From Fagopyrum homotropicum (taxonomy: Eukaryota; Streptophyta; Magnoliopsida; Caryophyllales; Polygonaceae), in the NCBI GenBank assembly GCA_033239125.1, contig BSWB01000006.1, positions 113,320,242-113,384,241 on the forward strand: 64,000 nucleotides of DNA, given 5' to 3'. The notes under the pieces were generated by a model. It had not been told where the DNA came from, made no database searches, and saw nothing but the letters and a program-made list of their open reading frames with translations. Made by a program: the position numbers and the translations under genes. Positions within the stretch are counted from its first letter, which is position 1. Every line of letters starts with the position of its first letter. This document shows, piece by piece, positions 1-12,146 of this stretch.

Positions 1-152
1 TTACGGAAATCATTATAAATCGAATTTATACTTGAAAAAGAATCTAGATACGACGTAAAGCACTTTTAAAAAAAACATACAAGCTAGTCAATTATCAATC
101 GAAGTCGGGGAAAAGAACGATCGAAAACGCGCCTAAAAATTGGGGTGTTACA
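1..152 (-). mobile_element. 3' LTR fragment of a decayed Tekay/Del-like gypsy element
   Basis: The stretch ends on the plus strand with GGGGTGTTACA, the complement of the TGTAACACCCC start typical of these chromovirus LTRs. Just to its right, on the minus strand, is a purine-rich tract (AGGAGGGTCTGA) abutting the LTR, as expected for a polypurine tract at a 3' LTR. The same border arrangement occurs at 28658/28659. The LTR is cut off by the window edge. Confidence 0.6.
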
Positions 153-3100
153 TCAGACCCTCCTAAAAAGAAGTTTCGTCCCGAAACTTGCCACACGCCG
201 AACTTCTCGGTCCCTAAGGCCGAGGTATGAACTCTCACTCTAAGAAGGGTGAAACCTTCTTATTTATATACACAAACCACTTAGACTACCATCACAATAT
301 ATATAACCGGTTATTAAACGCATTCCCGCACGGGGCACAAACAACTTATAACAACACACATATACAACTCAACTAAGGGAATAACTAGTCTAACCCGTCA
401 ATTCTAGCGATGCTACTAGCTCGGCGTAAAACTCAACCCAAGATACTATCCTCCGACTTCCTATTAGCCTCATAGGCTCCACGTCTCGGCCACTAGATCG
501 TCATCACTGACAACATATCTCGAATCATATATGTGCTCCCTCGACTGATACACATGAAATATCGGGTGAACACCCTCTACTCTTGGTGGTAACACCCACC
601 TGTAAGTCACTTCTCCAACTCGCGCTAAGATCTCAAAAAGGTCCGATATATCGGAAACTCAACTTCATTCTTGGGTCTTTCTCTATACATCATTTCCATA
701 GGTTTCTTCTTTGTTTGCTTCTAACACATAAGATCAAACTTGTTAATTGGTCCCGCTAACCAAACATTGATGTCACATCTTCTCAATCTTTTTGTAAGTT
801 CCAAGTAATGAAGGAAGTACTCTACTTCACACCGCTTCTACTAACAAGACACATATCCTATTACTTTTCCCTCGTTCCTCAATACTCAATCAAGACCTAG
901 TCGTGGAGAATCACTTGTTCACTTCAAACCCATCATACCTCAAGGCAATTTCAAAACAGTTGCACCAATGAATCTCCTCATAACTCTCAACAACTTCATT
1001 GTCGAAATTCGTCTCACTCAATACTTCATTGACATCTCGAGTAGGTTAGCCATAGATGGTGTTACTTGGAGAATCACTCCACAAATCCGGTAATAACCAG
1101 CACATCCAAAAAAAAACTTGTAACTTCTTTCACATCCTTCGGGGGTTGTCATCCCGAGATAACTTGTCATACAACTTCTCTCTTCTTCGAGAGTAGGCCG
1201 AAATATCTGAACCAGGGCATTCGTAAGCCAATATGGAATCACTATAACTCATAGTGACCGTGGTTTGTCCGGAATGCCGTATTGCAATATCCCACTCTCG
1301 ACTTCTCAATTGGTGACAATAAAACCTTAAATCATTTTTAGAAGAGACCACCGACCCTTGCAACTGGTCAAGTAGATCATCTATACGTGGTAAGGGATAC
1401 TTGTTCTTATTGTTATCTAGCTCGGCTCACTATAATCGATGTACAACGGAGATAACCGTCTCTCTTTTCGCAAACTAGTGTTCTACATAACAACTTCAAA
1501 TCAAGAGTTCAAGATAACTTTTGGAGTTCTCCATGACATTCCACTCATTCTAATGAACTTTTATCAATAAGTTCTTGCAATTGCTCCTTCACTTGCTTCC
1601 ACAACTCATGTCTCTTCACAAGTGTCATTCCATACGGAGCCTTAGATATCGGTATAGAGTCGAGCTTGACCTTAGTAGAAAAATTCACATTTTGACGTAT
1701 TGAGATTTTGTGGTATCTCAAGTTTCATCTTTTCTCTTCCCGTCACATATTGTAATAACCGACACAATCTTGTCTTATCACTTTACAAGTGGTCATGACA
1801 CAATTGATCTACCTCGATCTATTGAAGTGACGTCCTTTAAACACGTATATTTTTCCATCTGTAGCTACAATGTCGACCATCCACTTTGAGAGATCCTTCA
1901 TCTCTTGAACTCGAGAGACTTGCTCGAGTCTTCTGACTCTTGTAGCCTTATTTAGGTATTCCTTTATCTTAATTTCATTCTCCCTCCTTGATGACATGAT
2001 TTAAAAATCTTCTAAGGTTCCTCACTTATGTGCGGGCATAAGGGTCCAAACTGCATGACTTAACCGTGCTTCAAAACAATTGATCTTATCTTCTTCGCTT
2101 TCCATGACATCCCAATATATGGAAGGAGCTCTTCGTCTTCTACCTAAGCTTTCACCATATACATCCTTTCTTCAAGTAGGCGTAGAAGTTTATACTTCAT
2201 TTTCTTATGTAACATCAAACTGACCGTAGAGGCTCTAACCTCAACCTTTCATGTACTCCTTATACATCTCATATCGATATCAAACTTCAAAACCTCAGTC
2301 TTCTCTTACTCTCGTTGGCCACCTTATGTACCTCTTGGTATCCATGAACCGCTTCACAACCGTACTTGTATGCCTTTAGGAAAAATTCCCAACCATAATC
2401 ACAAAAAGATCCACCCATTACTCCACCAATCCCTAACATTGTGATTCCAAGCTTTAAGTGTTGCCCTAATTTAGGTCCTCCCTTTCACGTCATAGCCACC
2501 ATGTCTCTTCCGTGTGAGTTTGACGCCTCTCTCTCATCTTTTGCTCGCGAAAACATACCCTCCATTTCATTAGAATGAACATACTATGCATCCTCTTATT
2601 ATACCCCCGTTTACACACCACAAACAATGAAAACCTCACCTTCCTTTGGATCTACTAGTTCCCCTTACCATGATCAAACCTTAAAACTTCTAATCCGGGT
2701 CGTTCTCCTAAATGCCTTTCTCATGACCTAAGAAGGTCGCAAAGGATTATCTCTATCCTCCCTTAAAAGTTATGTACAGCTACTTGCTTGAACTCAATCA
2801 ACATATGTGATTTAAGACAAATGCGCTTCCGTTGACGTACTCCCTTCCCATTGACTTTGATTCACCGCGAATACTTTAAGTTGTTGTTGTCAATCCTCTA
2901 TATACCCATAGTCTTGTTTATTCATCCCTTCTTCACTCACCGATAGACAACTCTCACTTGCGTGTTCTCAGTTGTCACCGATTAACTTATAATTGATCTT
3001 CTCCAATGTCAATGACTTACCATTCTTCTTACCCTCCATATTAGCATACTCCTGAAGGCTACCCTCTCAGGGTACTCTGTCTTATACTTCACTTGCTCAT

Positions 3101-4050
3101 TTCACTCTTCACACCCTTCCTTAACTCTTTCTACGTTCCACGCTTCTTCCACTTCTCTAAGATAATTATATCTTCTTTGCCTTGTTGATTCATATAACTC
3201 CCTTTCATAGACTTAACCATTCTTTCTTGAAGTCTTTCAAGTGCATCCTCCCAAATATTATAGCACTAGCTAGCATCCACTCGTGTTCCTCTTGGTTGGT
3301 ATCTTAAGTCTCTCGATCAAAGCTCCTCGTTTCGTCTTTCATCTTCTTGGGATCATCATTTATACACACTTCCTCCTTCTTGGCGTTTCTTAGCCTTATC
3401 ATTATAATGGAAATCGGTCGACTCCACGTGAATCCTCACCATGCTCTTCAATTCATAACTCTAGTAATGTTGACACTTCACATATTGGTACATCGTAAGC
3501 TTAACTTACGGTATTTTAAATCTTTGGTTATCTCATCTTAACTCCCATGCCTAGGAGCGTCTAAAGAAAGCTTCACATCTTAATGGAATACCACCTTTAA
3601 CCTTGTTAGAATGTATACATCTCCTTCTCGATTCGCATCTTAGTTGTCCACGCATCTTCTTGAAGAACTTAAGTTCTTTATCTCCATTGGTCTCGTCGTT
3701 GTTCGATCATGGCTTCTTTAGAACCGCTTATACACTTTAATGTCGCTCCCTTTTCTTGTATTGCTTCCATATTGATTTCTCTTAAGTCGTCCCGAATTTT
3801 CCTTTCACTTGTTCGTCCTTCATATATGTCATCTTTAATGATCCTCTTCGACATCCTCTTAAAGGAGTACAAGAACTTCAAGGTGTTCACCCGAACGTAG
3901 CGCTCATCTCGATACTTGATCATATTCATCCTCGTATGTACACTATCCTATGTCAATCGACATCGCCTTAAAGGTGATGATATTGTATTATCCACTTTCG
4001 ATTAGGTCCGAATCTCCATATTCTACTATATATATAAGAACCCGTATATA
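153..4050 (-). pseudogene. Decayed gag-pol of Tekay-like Ty3/gypsy element
   Basis: Minus-strand remnant of a chromovirus polyprotein. The part at about 500-660 aligns by eye with the integrase C-terminus and chromodomain-like tail of the better copy at 29132-29581: the same order of Val-His-Pro-Val-Phe-His-type motifs and a Pro-Arg-His-Val block. Around 1050-1140 and 1560-1680 there are traces of reverse transcriptase and RNase H sequence. The spacing between these traces is much shorter than in a full element, so large deletions are likely. No reading frame survives beyond about 80 codons. The remainder (about 1700-4050) is probably protease/gag sequence too diverged to read. It could contain other material that I do not recognise. 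Confidence 0.5.
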
Positions 4051-5449
4051 AGACTATATATGTCCTATGTCCACATTGCTACTATTATAACATATTTGGT
4101 AATCCAATACAACACAACAACGTCCAAAGCATATATTATAGTCCATATACATAATTATGCATATATTTCAAGTCCATCATTCAACAAAAATCCACATATA
4201 CTATACATATCTACATATATACATATATATATATCAAAAATTCAATAACTAACAATATACAAGAAACAATACCCAAATACAACTCAAACCAAACCCCTCC
4301 TAAAATGTACGGAACCCCGGCTGTCCACTCTTCCGGATCTCTCGACCGCATTCCTAACCTGCAAGAAAATCTACAACAATCGGTATAAAAACCGTTAGCT
4401 AATATTCGAGGCATTAGAATCAAGGTGAAAGGCACAAACACAAGTCAATCATCATAAACACCCAATACACTCCAAAGCACACATCAAGTCCGGTTTATTA
4501 TCTTTTTATTATTAAGTCGTATCCCGTTCTAATTCAACTTCTTTTGTGACACGAGAATCTCCCGAAACTCGCCTCGGTCCCCACTTACCGCATGGAACGG
4601 TACGGATGCCTCCGACCGTCTAACCACACGGGCTGGTCGCCAAGAACCTCCTAACTCTATGCAAGAGCTAGACAGTGATGTCACCGCCCGTTATCATACA
4701 CTTGGGGCAAATATTATAAAGGTCGGTGGTCCTATTTCCGGTTTAGTTGTTATAAATAATAAAGAATAAACACACACCACCAAACACACATTAATGCTAA
4801 TACAAGGAATACGAGCTAAGTAAGTCCGGAGACTTACCTCGTCACCACACTCAACTCACAACACTCTCGCTTCCTTAGGGAGGAAGCCCATAACTTGCTC
4901 ACAAGAAGATAACTATATCAACAAAAACCCACTCACAATAGAAGTCTTAGACTTCTATACAAATGATCTACGCAAGACCATTTGACTCTCAATTCTAGGA
5001 CCGCATCCTAGAATCCCTCATGCTCACATCACACTCAACACAAGCTAGAAGTCCTAAGACTTCTAAACCCTCGGATCTCGGAAGATCATAACTCACAACG
5101 CAACTAGGATACTCTTGTTCTAGTCCACAACCTCAACCCTTAAATTCTCACAAGCTCAACATACAACTTAAAGCCATAAACAACCTCACAAGTGCAACTC
5201 CTCAAGTCTTACAACATTTCACAATCAACAAAACTCACATAAGGTCCATAACCACTACTTGGTATTCACTCAAAGTTATGCTAGATTCAACCTAGCATGA
5301 TAATAATACTAAACATAACTAAATCGAGTAAGATCATAAACTCGGGGGATAGGGTACTCACGTGACGTCCAAAGATGGAAGACGATCTATGGATGTCGAT
5401 ATGGACTCGTTAGGCCTTTATCGGGTCGCTTCCAAACCTAATACCAAAA
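4050..5449 (-). mobile_element. Second LTR remnant of the decayed Tekay-like element
   Basis: Landmarks in order (a GTACGG...CCGG block near 4308, a CTCGACCGCATTCCTAACCTGCAA-type block near 4340, then GGTATAA) match the LTRs beginning at 26833 and 47572 in the same orientation. The left border is not clear and is placed only by spacing from the landmarks. The right end was displaced by the Athila insertion; sequence from 24289 on probably continues it for an unknown distance. Confidence 0.5.
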
Positions 5450-5454
5450 CTAAG

Positions 5455-7162
5455 TGTTAGAATGAAATATTGTGATATTTTAAGCACGTTTTCTAAGTGT
5501 ATTTGATCCATATTGATAGTCATTGATTGAGCATTGATACATTTGTGAGCTAGTTTGTCTATAATGTCGATATAGAGATCTACACAAGCTTTATGTTGAT
5601 TATAGGTAATTGAGAGCTATTTCCGAACGGAATTGAGCAAGGATGGAGTTGATTGAACTTGTCCATGGATTGAGGACATTTCTAGGAACTAAGGGAATGC
5701 CAACTTGAGGAATGCACGAAGCTAAGGAAGAATCACGTTCTTGCCCTAAACCACGCTCTAAAATACGGCCGTACCACTTTCCACGTTCAAGTCCACGGCC
5801 GTGGAACCTTGGCTAGGGAAGCGTGGTTCATTCCAGTGACTTCTACGGCCGTGGAGAAGATGGTTCAAACCGTGTTGATTTCCACGCTCTAAATTACGGC
5901 CGTGGAACCCTTCCACGACCGTGATCTTGGCGATCTTTTTCGCCATACTTTAAGCCACGATCTCCTACGCAATTGGGCCGGGCCGATATTTTATCTTACA
6001 CTATAAAAGGACGGACGAAGGGAGATTCCGTCACCTCTGCTTAGACCTCGCTTTACACTTGCGTTTGAAATTACCCTAATTTCGCATTTGGCGGAGATTT
6101 TGTTGAGAGATTTTGGCGCATTGCTATTGTGATTTCCGGATTGACGGAAGATCGAAGATTCGGAAGATTGTTCGCAAGGAGACTCGCTTCTTGCTTAGGT
6201 TTGATTTAGAAGACGGATTGACATCCCGTTCTTCCCTCTTATCTAAGATTTGTGATTGTTTGTTTCGTTCCGAATCTAGTGATGATTATTGATCTTGTTT
6301 GCGAATTTGAGATTGATTTGAAGTTTATTGAAGGTTTTCGGAATTTTTCATCTTTCAATCTTTTAATTCTTGAATTTGATATCAATATGACTATTGTTGG
6401 CTAAAAACCCCTAACAATTCTAAGGTGAAGGGTTGATAGTTGTGGCTTAGATGATGATAGATCGATCGTAAACAGATTGGACCCTGAGAGTTAGAGAGAA
6501 TCGCCGACGAACCCTAATCCACGGTCTGTTCTTGAGCTTCCACGGCCGTGGAACTCAAGAACTAGCCGTAATTTTGTGTTAAGTTACGAACTTGCTTTTA
6601 CTTTAATCCAAAGTTAAAGATCTGCTTTAACTTAGTGTAGGCTTGCCTTTTCTAGGTGGTAGTGAAGCCTCAACAACCTCTACCTCGATTGTGAGTGTCA
6701 CAACCTTAATCGATTTAGTTAGTCTTGATCCTTGGATTACAAGTTTGGGTATTTGACTTTAATTCTCATCTTTAGAACCTTTCTATATTGAAGCCTCAAC
6801 AACCTTTATAGAGAGTATCTTGTAGGTGAGTCATATAAGGTTTTTGGAACTTCACCGTACGATTATCTTACATTAGTATACCTTTGCATATCTTAACTCT
6901 GTCCTTATATCATTAGTATATCTTGAATCGATTGCCACAGCTGGATACTTGGATCTTTAGGATTGTTGTTTTCCCAATATTCGAAAAGCTTCTTACATTT
7001 ACTTGCTTGATAATCTATAATTGGATTTAACCCCCCAAATCCCTGTGTTCGATACTCTGGAATTCTTGCTTAACTACGTCGATCCGTACACTGCAGGTCG
7101 CTTGCTTGATTTCTAGTTTTATAAATTTAAGACTTATTTGCACGCACGCTAAGTGGTGAACA
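5455..7162 (+). repeat. 5' LTR of the outer Athila element
   Basis: Begins TGTTAG and ends GAACA, 1708 bp, and matches 22575-24283 almost base for base. A TATA box (TATAAAAG) lies at 6002-6009. A cluster of CCACGGCCGTGG-like palindromes sits upstream of it at about 5750-5935, and another copy is at 6540-6551. Confidence 0.93.
6002..6009 (+). promoter_or_regulatory. TATA box of the Athila 5' LTR
   Basis: TATAAAAG in a CTATAAAAGG context. The same box is at 23122-23129 in the 3' LTR. The palindrome cluster ends about 70 bp upstream, so it lies where a U3 enhancer would be. Confidence 0.65.
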
Positions 7163-7168
7163 AGTTTT

Positions 7169-7188
7169 TGGCGCCGTTGCCGGGGATT
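7169..7188 (+). promoter_or_regulatory. Primer-binding site of the outer Athila
   Basis: TGGCGCCGTTGCCGGGGA starts six bases after the LTR end. This is the usual plant Athila/Tat primer site, where a host tRNA 3' end primes minus-strand DNA synthesis. Confidence 0.85.
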
Positions 7189-7264
7189 TGGTCTAGGCCG
7201 AATTCGGTATACGATTGTCAAGCTTGGGAGCTTCTCCCTTGTTATTTGATTTCTCTTTGAGTGC

Positions 7265-10200
7265 ATGCGCAGGTCTAGGAACACCGGAGACCTCTTGCCT
7301 CTTGATCAAGAGATTGAGAGAACTTTAAGGCAAAAGCGTAAGGAAAAGAAGATGGCTGAAGAAAACGAGCGTGATCTTCAATCGGAGCTAGCGGAGAAAG
7401 AAGCTCAACTCCAATGGAGTGAGAGGACACGTAGAGATGAAATGGATCGTCATCAATCTCAAGTTGACGATCTAAAAGATATGATGTTCCAGATGAGGAT
7501 AGAACTAAGTAACCTTAAGAATAAGGGGAGCAAGAAATCTTCAAGGAGATCCTTAAGGTCGAATAGGGGTCATTCATCCGCTGATGATAGCGATTCCTCC
7601 ATGCCACCGCTAGAGGAAATTGATCCCACGATCAATATGAATCCATTCCATCCACGGGCAGCTGCTAATCGTCGTGTTCCACCTAGGAATGCAAGGATCG
7701 AACGTGTGGATGCGGAGCCAAGAACTCTTGACCAAAGGATGGATCCAACGCAGCAACCACGTTGTTTAGGTGTGAACTTTGATGCTGATGATGTACAAGG
7801 GTTTAGCTTCAACCCTCAAGTTATTACTCTTGTTCGCCAAAATCAATTTGGCGGGACAAGCGCTGAATCTCCACACCAACACTTACAAAACTTTGAGTGT
7901 ATGATGGAGACAATGAGGCCGAAGAACGCGACTACCAACAACTATAAGCTCAAGCCTTTCTTCTTCTCCTTGAAGGGGAAAGCATTATCTTGGTACCAAG
8001 CTCTTCCTAATGGGAAACTAGACACATGGGAAGACCTTTCCGCGGAGTTCCTCACTAAGTTCTTTCCGCCATCCAAAACGGCGGAACTTAGAGGTAAGAT
8101 TAATGCATTTTCCATGAGATCTAACAAAAGTTTGTTTCAATCATGGGAAAGGTTTCAGGATTTGTTATTGGATTGCCCTCATCATGGCATATCCAAGCTT
8201 GCATTGCTGGAGATTTACTACAAGGGACTGGATGTGGAGACACAATTCAAGCTCCAATCCCTCTCATGTGGCACATTCATGGACATCAGAGAAGATGACG
8301 CTTGGGACTTCATTGAGAAGCAAGCAAGAGTCATAGAGAAGTATTCCCACCGGAAAGTGGAGGGAAATCGTGTGGAGCAAGGAGCAAAGCTCCCACATGA
8401 AGCTCAAAATCAGATTTTCTCCCTCAACAATGAGATCAAAGAGTTGAAGGAAGCTATCAAGACCAACTTTCTAAAGCAACAAGGAAAGGATGTTGGCTAT
8501 TTGGGCAACAACAACAATGGCGGTGAGAACACAAACCGCAACAACAACAACAATTGGAACAACAACCAGAGTAATTGGAATGGCAATAGCAACAACCGGA
8601 ACAACAATTGGAACAACAATAGTGGTTCAAACAACAACAATTGGCGCTCCAATCAACAAAACTCCGGTAACTCTTATCCTTCCAATTCGAATTCACTAAC
8701 TTCACCTTCCTCTTCCTCTACTCCTTTGAAAATCCAGGGGCAAACATCTAATGGAGGAAACACTTCGGGGAAGGAGAAGCCCGATCCCATGTTGGAAACG
8801 ATCTTGGGAAAGCTTCAAGGTTTGGAGAACCGCATCATTAAGGTTGATGATCAAATTTCTAAGGTTGATAAAGCCCAAAAGGTTTTGGAAAACCAAATAT
8901 TCAGCCATGCGGAGGAAGTTCCTAGGAATCAAGGGAAACTTCCAGGAAAGACGGAGGACAACCCTAAGGGAAGGGTTATGGCAATCACAACTAGGAGCGG
9001 AGTGACTACCACCGATCCGCAGCCTAAGTTTGTTGAAGTCCCTATTGAGAAAGACAAAGAGAAGGGCAAGGAGAAGGAAGATGTCTACGTTCCTCCTCCA
9101 GCTTACAAACCTCCCCTACCATTACCTCAATCTAGAGCGAGAGCGCGCCTAGATAAACAGTTTGGTAAGTTTATAGAACTCATGAGCAAGCTCCATATTA
9201 ATATACCCTTTATTGATGCTATTGTAGGTATGCCGGCTTATGGCAAGTTCTTAAAGGAGCTCCTCTCCAATAAGAGGAAGCTAGAGGATTTTGGAGAGGT
9301 TAAGATGAGTTCGGATTCTTCGGATCTCATCAAGACCATGAAGGAGAAAATGCCCCCAAAGCTAAAGGATCCGGGGTCGTTTTGCATTCCCATAGGAGTG
9401 GGAGATGTCACATATGATGCGTTATGTGACTTGGGAGCAAGTGTGAGCATCATACCACTTGCATTATGTAGGAAGATCGGTTTAGGCGACCCTAAACCGG
9501 TGAAGATGACGTTGTACATGGCGGATCGATCCATCACTCGCCCCGTCGGTATTGTAGAAGACGTCCCAGTCAAGCTAGGTAAATTCTTTGTTCCCATTGA
9601 TTTTGTTGTGCTTGACATTCCTGCAGATAGTCCGGTCCCGATCATACTCGGAAGACCGTTTCTTGCAACTTCCGGCTGCATAGTCGATTGCAAGAATTCT
9701 AGACTCGCTTTTGACATAGGAGAAGAGAAGGTAGAGTTTGCTCTTTCCACTCTAATGAAGGAGCCAATCTTTGATGAGGATATATTCACTATCCAAGATG
9801 AAGAGGGGTTATCTAGAGAGGAGGTAAGTGCGATTCTCTTCAAGGATCCTTTGCAAAAGGTTATTGCTATGATTCTAACGAATGTAGGTGAAGAAGAGGA
9901 GTGCAATGAGGCAATTGAAGCCTTAGAAGCACAAGAAGAGGTGGGTGAAGTGGAATTTGAGAAGCTCCACGACGAGGCAGAAAACGTGAGAATCCACGGC
10001 CATACACTATATTCCACGGCCGTGGATCTCACCACCCAAAGCGTGGCTCACTCCAGAGGGTTACACGGTCGTGGAGAAGGCAGAACAACCGTAACCACTT
10101 TCCACGCCTTAAACCACGGCCGTGGAGGGTGTATGGAAACCGTAATTTTGGCCGTGGAAGGGGATGATCGTGCCACTTCTTCAACTTCTTTTAATTCTTC

Positions 10201-11119
10201 TCCCACATCCTCTACACCCTTAGACACTTCTAAGGAGACATCGAATGCTCCTCAAGAGCCACTGGAAGCTCCGAAAGCAATGGAATTGAAACAACTTCCT
10301 ACACATCTAAGGTATGCTTTTCTAGGACCTAACTCTACTTATCCAGTTATTGTTAGTTCCGATCTAACCATAGATGAACATAGTAAACTTATGGTTGTCC
10401 TTAGGAAACATAGGAAAGCTTTAGGTTATACTATAGAAGACTTAGTAGGAATCAAACCCTCCCTATGCATGCATAAAATATTAATGGAGGAAGACTTTAG
10501 GACTTCAAGACAACCTCAAAGGCGGTTGAATCCGACCATGAAGGAGGTTATCAAGAAGGAAATTCTTAAACTTCTTGATGCAGGTATCATCTATCCTATC
10601 TCCGATAGTAAGTGGGTGAGTCCAGTTCAAGTAGTTCCAAAGAAGGGAGGAATGACGGTCATCACCAACAAGAATAACGAACTCATTCCTACCCGAACCG
10701 TAACGGGATGGCGGATGTGCATTGACTACCGCAAGCTTAACAACTCGACGAGGAAGGATCACTTCCCACTACCCTTCATCGATCAAATGCTTGAAAGGTT
10801 AGCGCAACATTCACACTTTTGCTATCTTGACGGTTATAGTGGTTTCTTTCAGATTCCGATACACCCGGACGATCGGGAGAAGACCACATTCACGTGCCCA
10901 TGGGGTACGTTCGCTTATAGGAGAATGCCGTTCGGGCTTTGCAATGCCCCAGCCACCTTTCAAAGGTGCATGATAGCCATCTTCTCCGAATACATTGAGG
11001 AAATCATGGAGGTCTTCATGGATGACTTCTCCGTATACGGTTCCTCTTTTGACAATTGCCTTTCTAACCTTGCTCTTGTTTTACAAAGATGTGAAGACAC
11101 TAATCTAGTTCTTAATTAG
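7265..11119 (+). CDS. Athila Gag-protease-reverse transcriptase (ends at a premature stop)
   Basis: Structural and enzymatic polyprotein of the element; its products form the particle and copy the RNA into DNA. From the ATG at 7265, an N-terminal charged coiled-coil-like stretch (residues 15-90) is followed by the Athila gag domain (about 200-345, with a WYQALP motif). Then comes an Asn-rich tract (about 405-470) in the place where other gags have a CCHC zinc knuckle; I see no knuckle. The aspartic protease lies around residues 700-830 with DLGAS as active-site motif, as in Athila. RT starts near 1075 and its catalytic box reads MDDFSVYG (about 1250). The frame then ends in TAG where related elements have Trp followed by Glu-Lys-Cys; the same frame resumes at once, so this is a single nonsense change. 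Residues about 905-970, between protease and RT, are encoded by CCACGGCCGTGG palindromes and read as His-Gly-Arg-type repeats. Confidence 0.9.
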   Translation: MRRSRNTGDLLPLDQEIERTLRQKRKEKKMAEENERDLQSELAEKEAQLQWSERTRRDEMDRHQSQVDDLKDMMFQMRIELSNLKNKGSKKSSRRSLRSNRGHSSADDSDSSMPPLEEIDPTINMNPFHPRAAANRRVPPRNARIERVDAEPRTLDQRMDPTQQPRCLGVNFDADDVQGFSFNPQVITLVRQNQFGGTSAESPHQHLQNFECMMETMRPKNATTNNYKLKPFFFSLKGKALSWYQALPNGKLDTWEDLSAEFLTKFFPPSKTAELRGKINAFSMRSNKSLFQSWERFQDLLLDCPHHGISKLALLEIYYKGLDVETQFKLQSLSCGTFMDIREDDAWDFIEKQARVIEKYSHRKVEGNRVEQGAKLPHEAQNQIFSLNNEIKELKEAIKTNFLKQQGKDVGYLGNNNNGGENTNRNNNNNWNNNQSNWNGNSNNRNNNWNNNSGSNNNNWRSNQQNSGNSYPSNSNSLTSPSSSSTPLKIQGQTSNGGNTSGKEKPDPMLETILGKLQGLENRIIKVDDQISKVDKAQKVLENQIFSHAEEVPRNQGKLPGKTEDNPKGRVMAITTRSGVTTTDPQPKFVEVPIEKDKEKGKEKEDVYVPPPAYKPPLPLPQSRARARLDKQFGKFIELMSKLHINIPFIDAIVGMPAYGKFLKELLSNKRKLEDFGEVKMSSDSSDLIKTMKEKMPPKLKDPGSFCIPIGVGDVTYDALCDLGASVSIIPLALCRKIGLGDPKPVKMTLYMADRSITRPVGIVEDVPVKLGKFFVPIDFVVLDIPADSPVPIILGRPFLATSGCIVDCKNSRLAFDIGEEKVEFALSTLMKEPIFDEDIFTIQDEEGLSREEVSAILFKDPLQKVIAMILTNVGEEEECNEAIEALEAQEEVGEVEFEKLHDEAENVRIHGHTLYSTAVDLTTQSVAHSRGLHGRGEGRTTVTTFHALNHGRGGCMETVILAVEGDDRATSSTSFNSSPTSSTPLDTSKETSNAPQEPLEAPKAMELKQLPTHLRYAFLGPNSTYPVIVSSDLTIDEHSKLMVVLRKHRKALGYTIEDLVGIKPSLCMHKILMEEDFRTSRQPQRRLNPTMKEVIKKEILKLLDAGIIYPISDSKWVSPVQVVPKKGGMTVITNKNNELIPTRTVTGWRMCIDYRKLNNSTRKDHFPLPFIDQMLERLAQHSHFCYLDGYSGFFQIPIHPDDREKTTFTCPWGTFAYRRMPFGLCNAPATFQRCMIAIFSEYIEEIMEVFMDDFSVYGSSFDNCLSNLALVLQRCEDTNLVLN

Positions 11120-12146
11120 GAGAAGTGTCAATTTATGGTAAAGGAAGGAATTGTATTAGGACACCTAATCTCTAGTAGAGGGATAGAGGTGGATAAGGCG
11201 AAAATAGAGACAATAGAGAAGCTTCCTCCCCAAACTTCGGTGAAAGGGATAAGAAGTTTCCTAGGACATGCTGGATTCTATAGACGTTTCATTAAAGACT
11301 TTTCTAAAATATCAAAACCGCTCACTAATCTATTGATGAAGGATGCAGTTTTTGAGTTTTCACAGGAATGTTTAGATGCGTTCAACACAATTCGGCATGC
11401 TCTAATTTCAGCACCTATTATCCAACCCCCGGATTGGACTCTACCTTTTGAGGTTATGTGTGATGCTAGTGACGTAGCTATAGAAGCTGTTCTTGGACAA
11501 CGAAAGGAAGGGCGAACCCATGCCATATACTACGCTAGCAAGACGCTAGATGAAGCGCAGCTCAACTACGCCACTACGGAAAAAGAATTTCTAGCCATTG
11601 TCTATGCTATTGACAAGTTTCGCTCTTATCTTGTAGGTGCAAAGGTGATTATCTACACGGACCATGCTGCAATCCGGTACCTCCTTGCAAAGAAGGATGC
11701 GAAACCAAGGCTAATTAGATGGATTCTTCTCCTACAAGAATTCGATCTAGAGATCTGCGACAAGAGAGGTTCGGAAAATTCTGTTGCGGATCATTTGAGT
11801 CGCCTAACACATCTAGAGGACGACCACTTACCTATAGATGTCTCCTTCCCGGACGAACACCTGCACATTATTGAGGAGTGCATCGATGTGATCTCCAAAG
11901 GTAACGAACCATGGTTTGCTGATTTTGTTAACTATTTGGTTTGCCAGGAGATACCCCCCGGACTATCCTACGCACAAAGAAAGAAGTTCTTTAAGGATGT
12001 CCGGGAATACTTTTGGAATGAACCTCTCCTCTTCAAGAGAGGTCCGGATGGCATCATTCGGCGATGTGTACCGGAAGATGAGATGCAAAGTGTCATCCGC
12101 GATTGTCATTCACTACCTTGTGGAGGACACGCTAGTTCGAACAAGA
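11120..12146 (+). CDS. Athila RT thumb, RNase H and integrase N-terminus (split)
   Basis: Continues the previous polyprotein in the same frame after the TAG. It covers the RT C-terminus (LGHLIS, FLGHAGFYRRFI), RNase H (CDASD near 11458, YTDHAA near 11655, HLSRL near 11795) and the start of integrase. The first two ligands of the integrase zinc finger (His in DCHS and GGH) are here. The coding sequence stops at 12146, where the inverted Athila fragment begins; the two Cys ligands follow at the other side of that insertion, from 17778. Confidence 0.9.

Noticed and set aside
7169..7188. tRNA gene fragment
   Set aside because: Only the short primer-binding complement is present, in the right place for an LTR element.
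9238..10035. 265-codon open frame on the minus strand
   Set aside because: It is the antisense shadow of the Athila protease region; Ser/Thr-rich with no motif.
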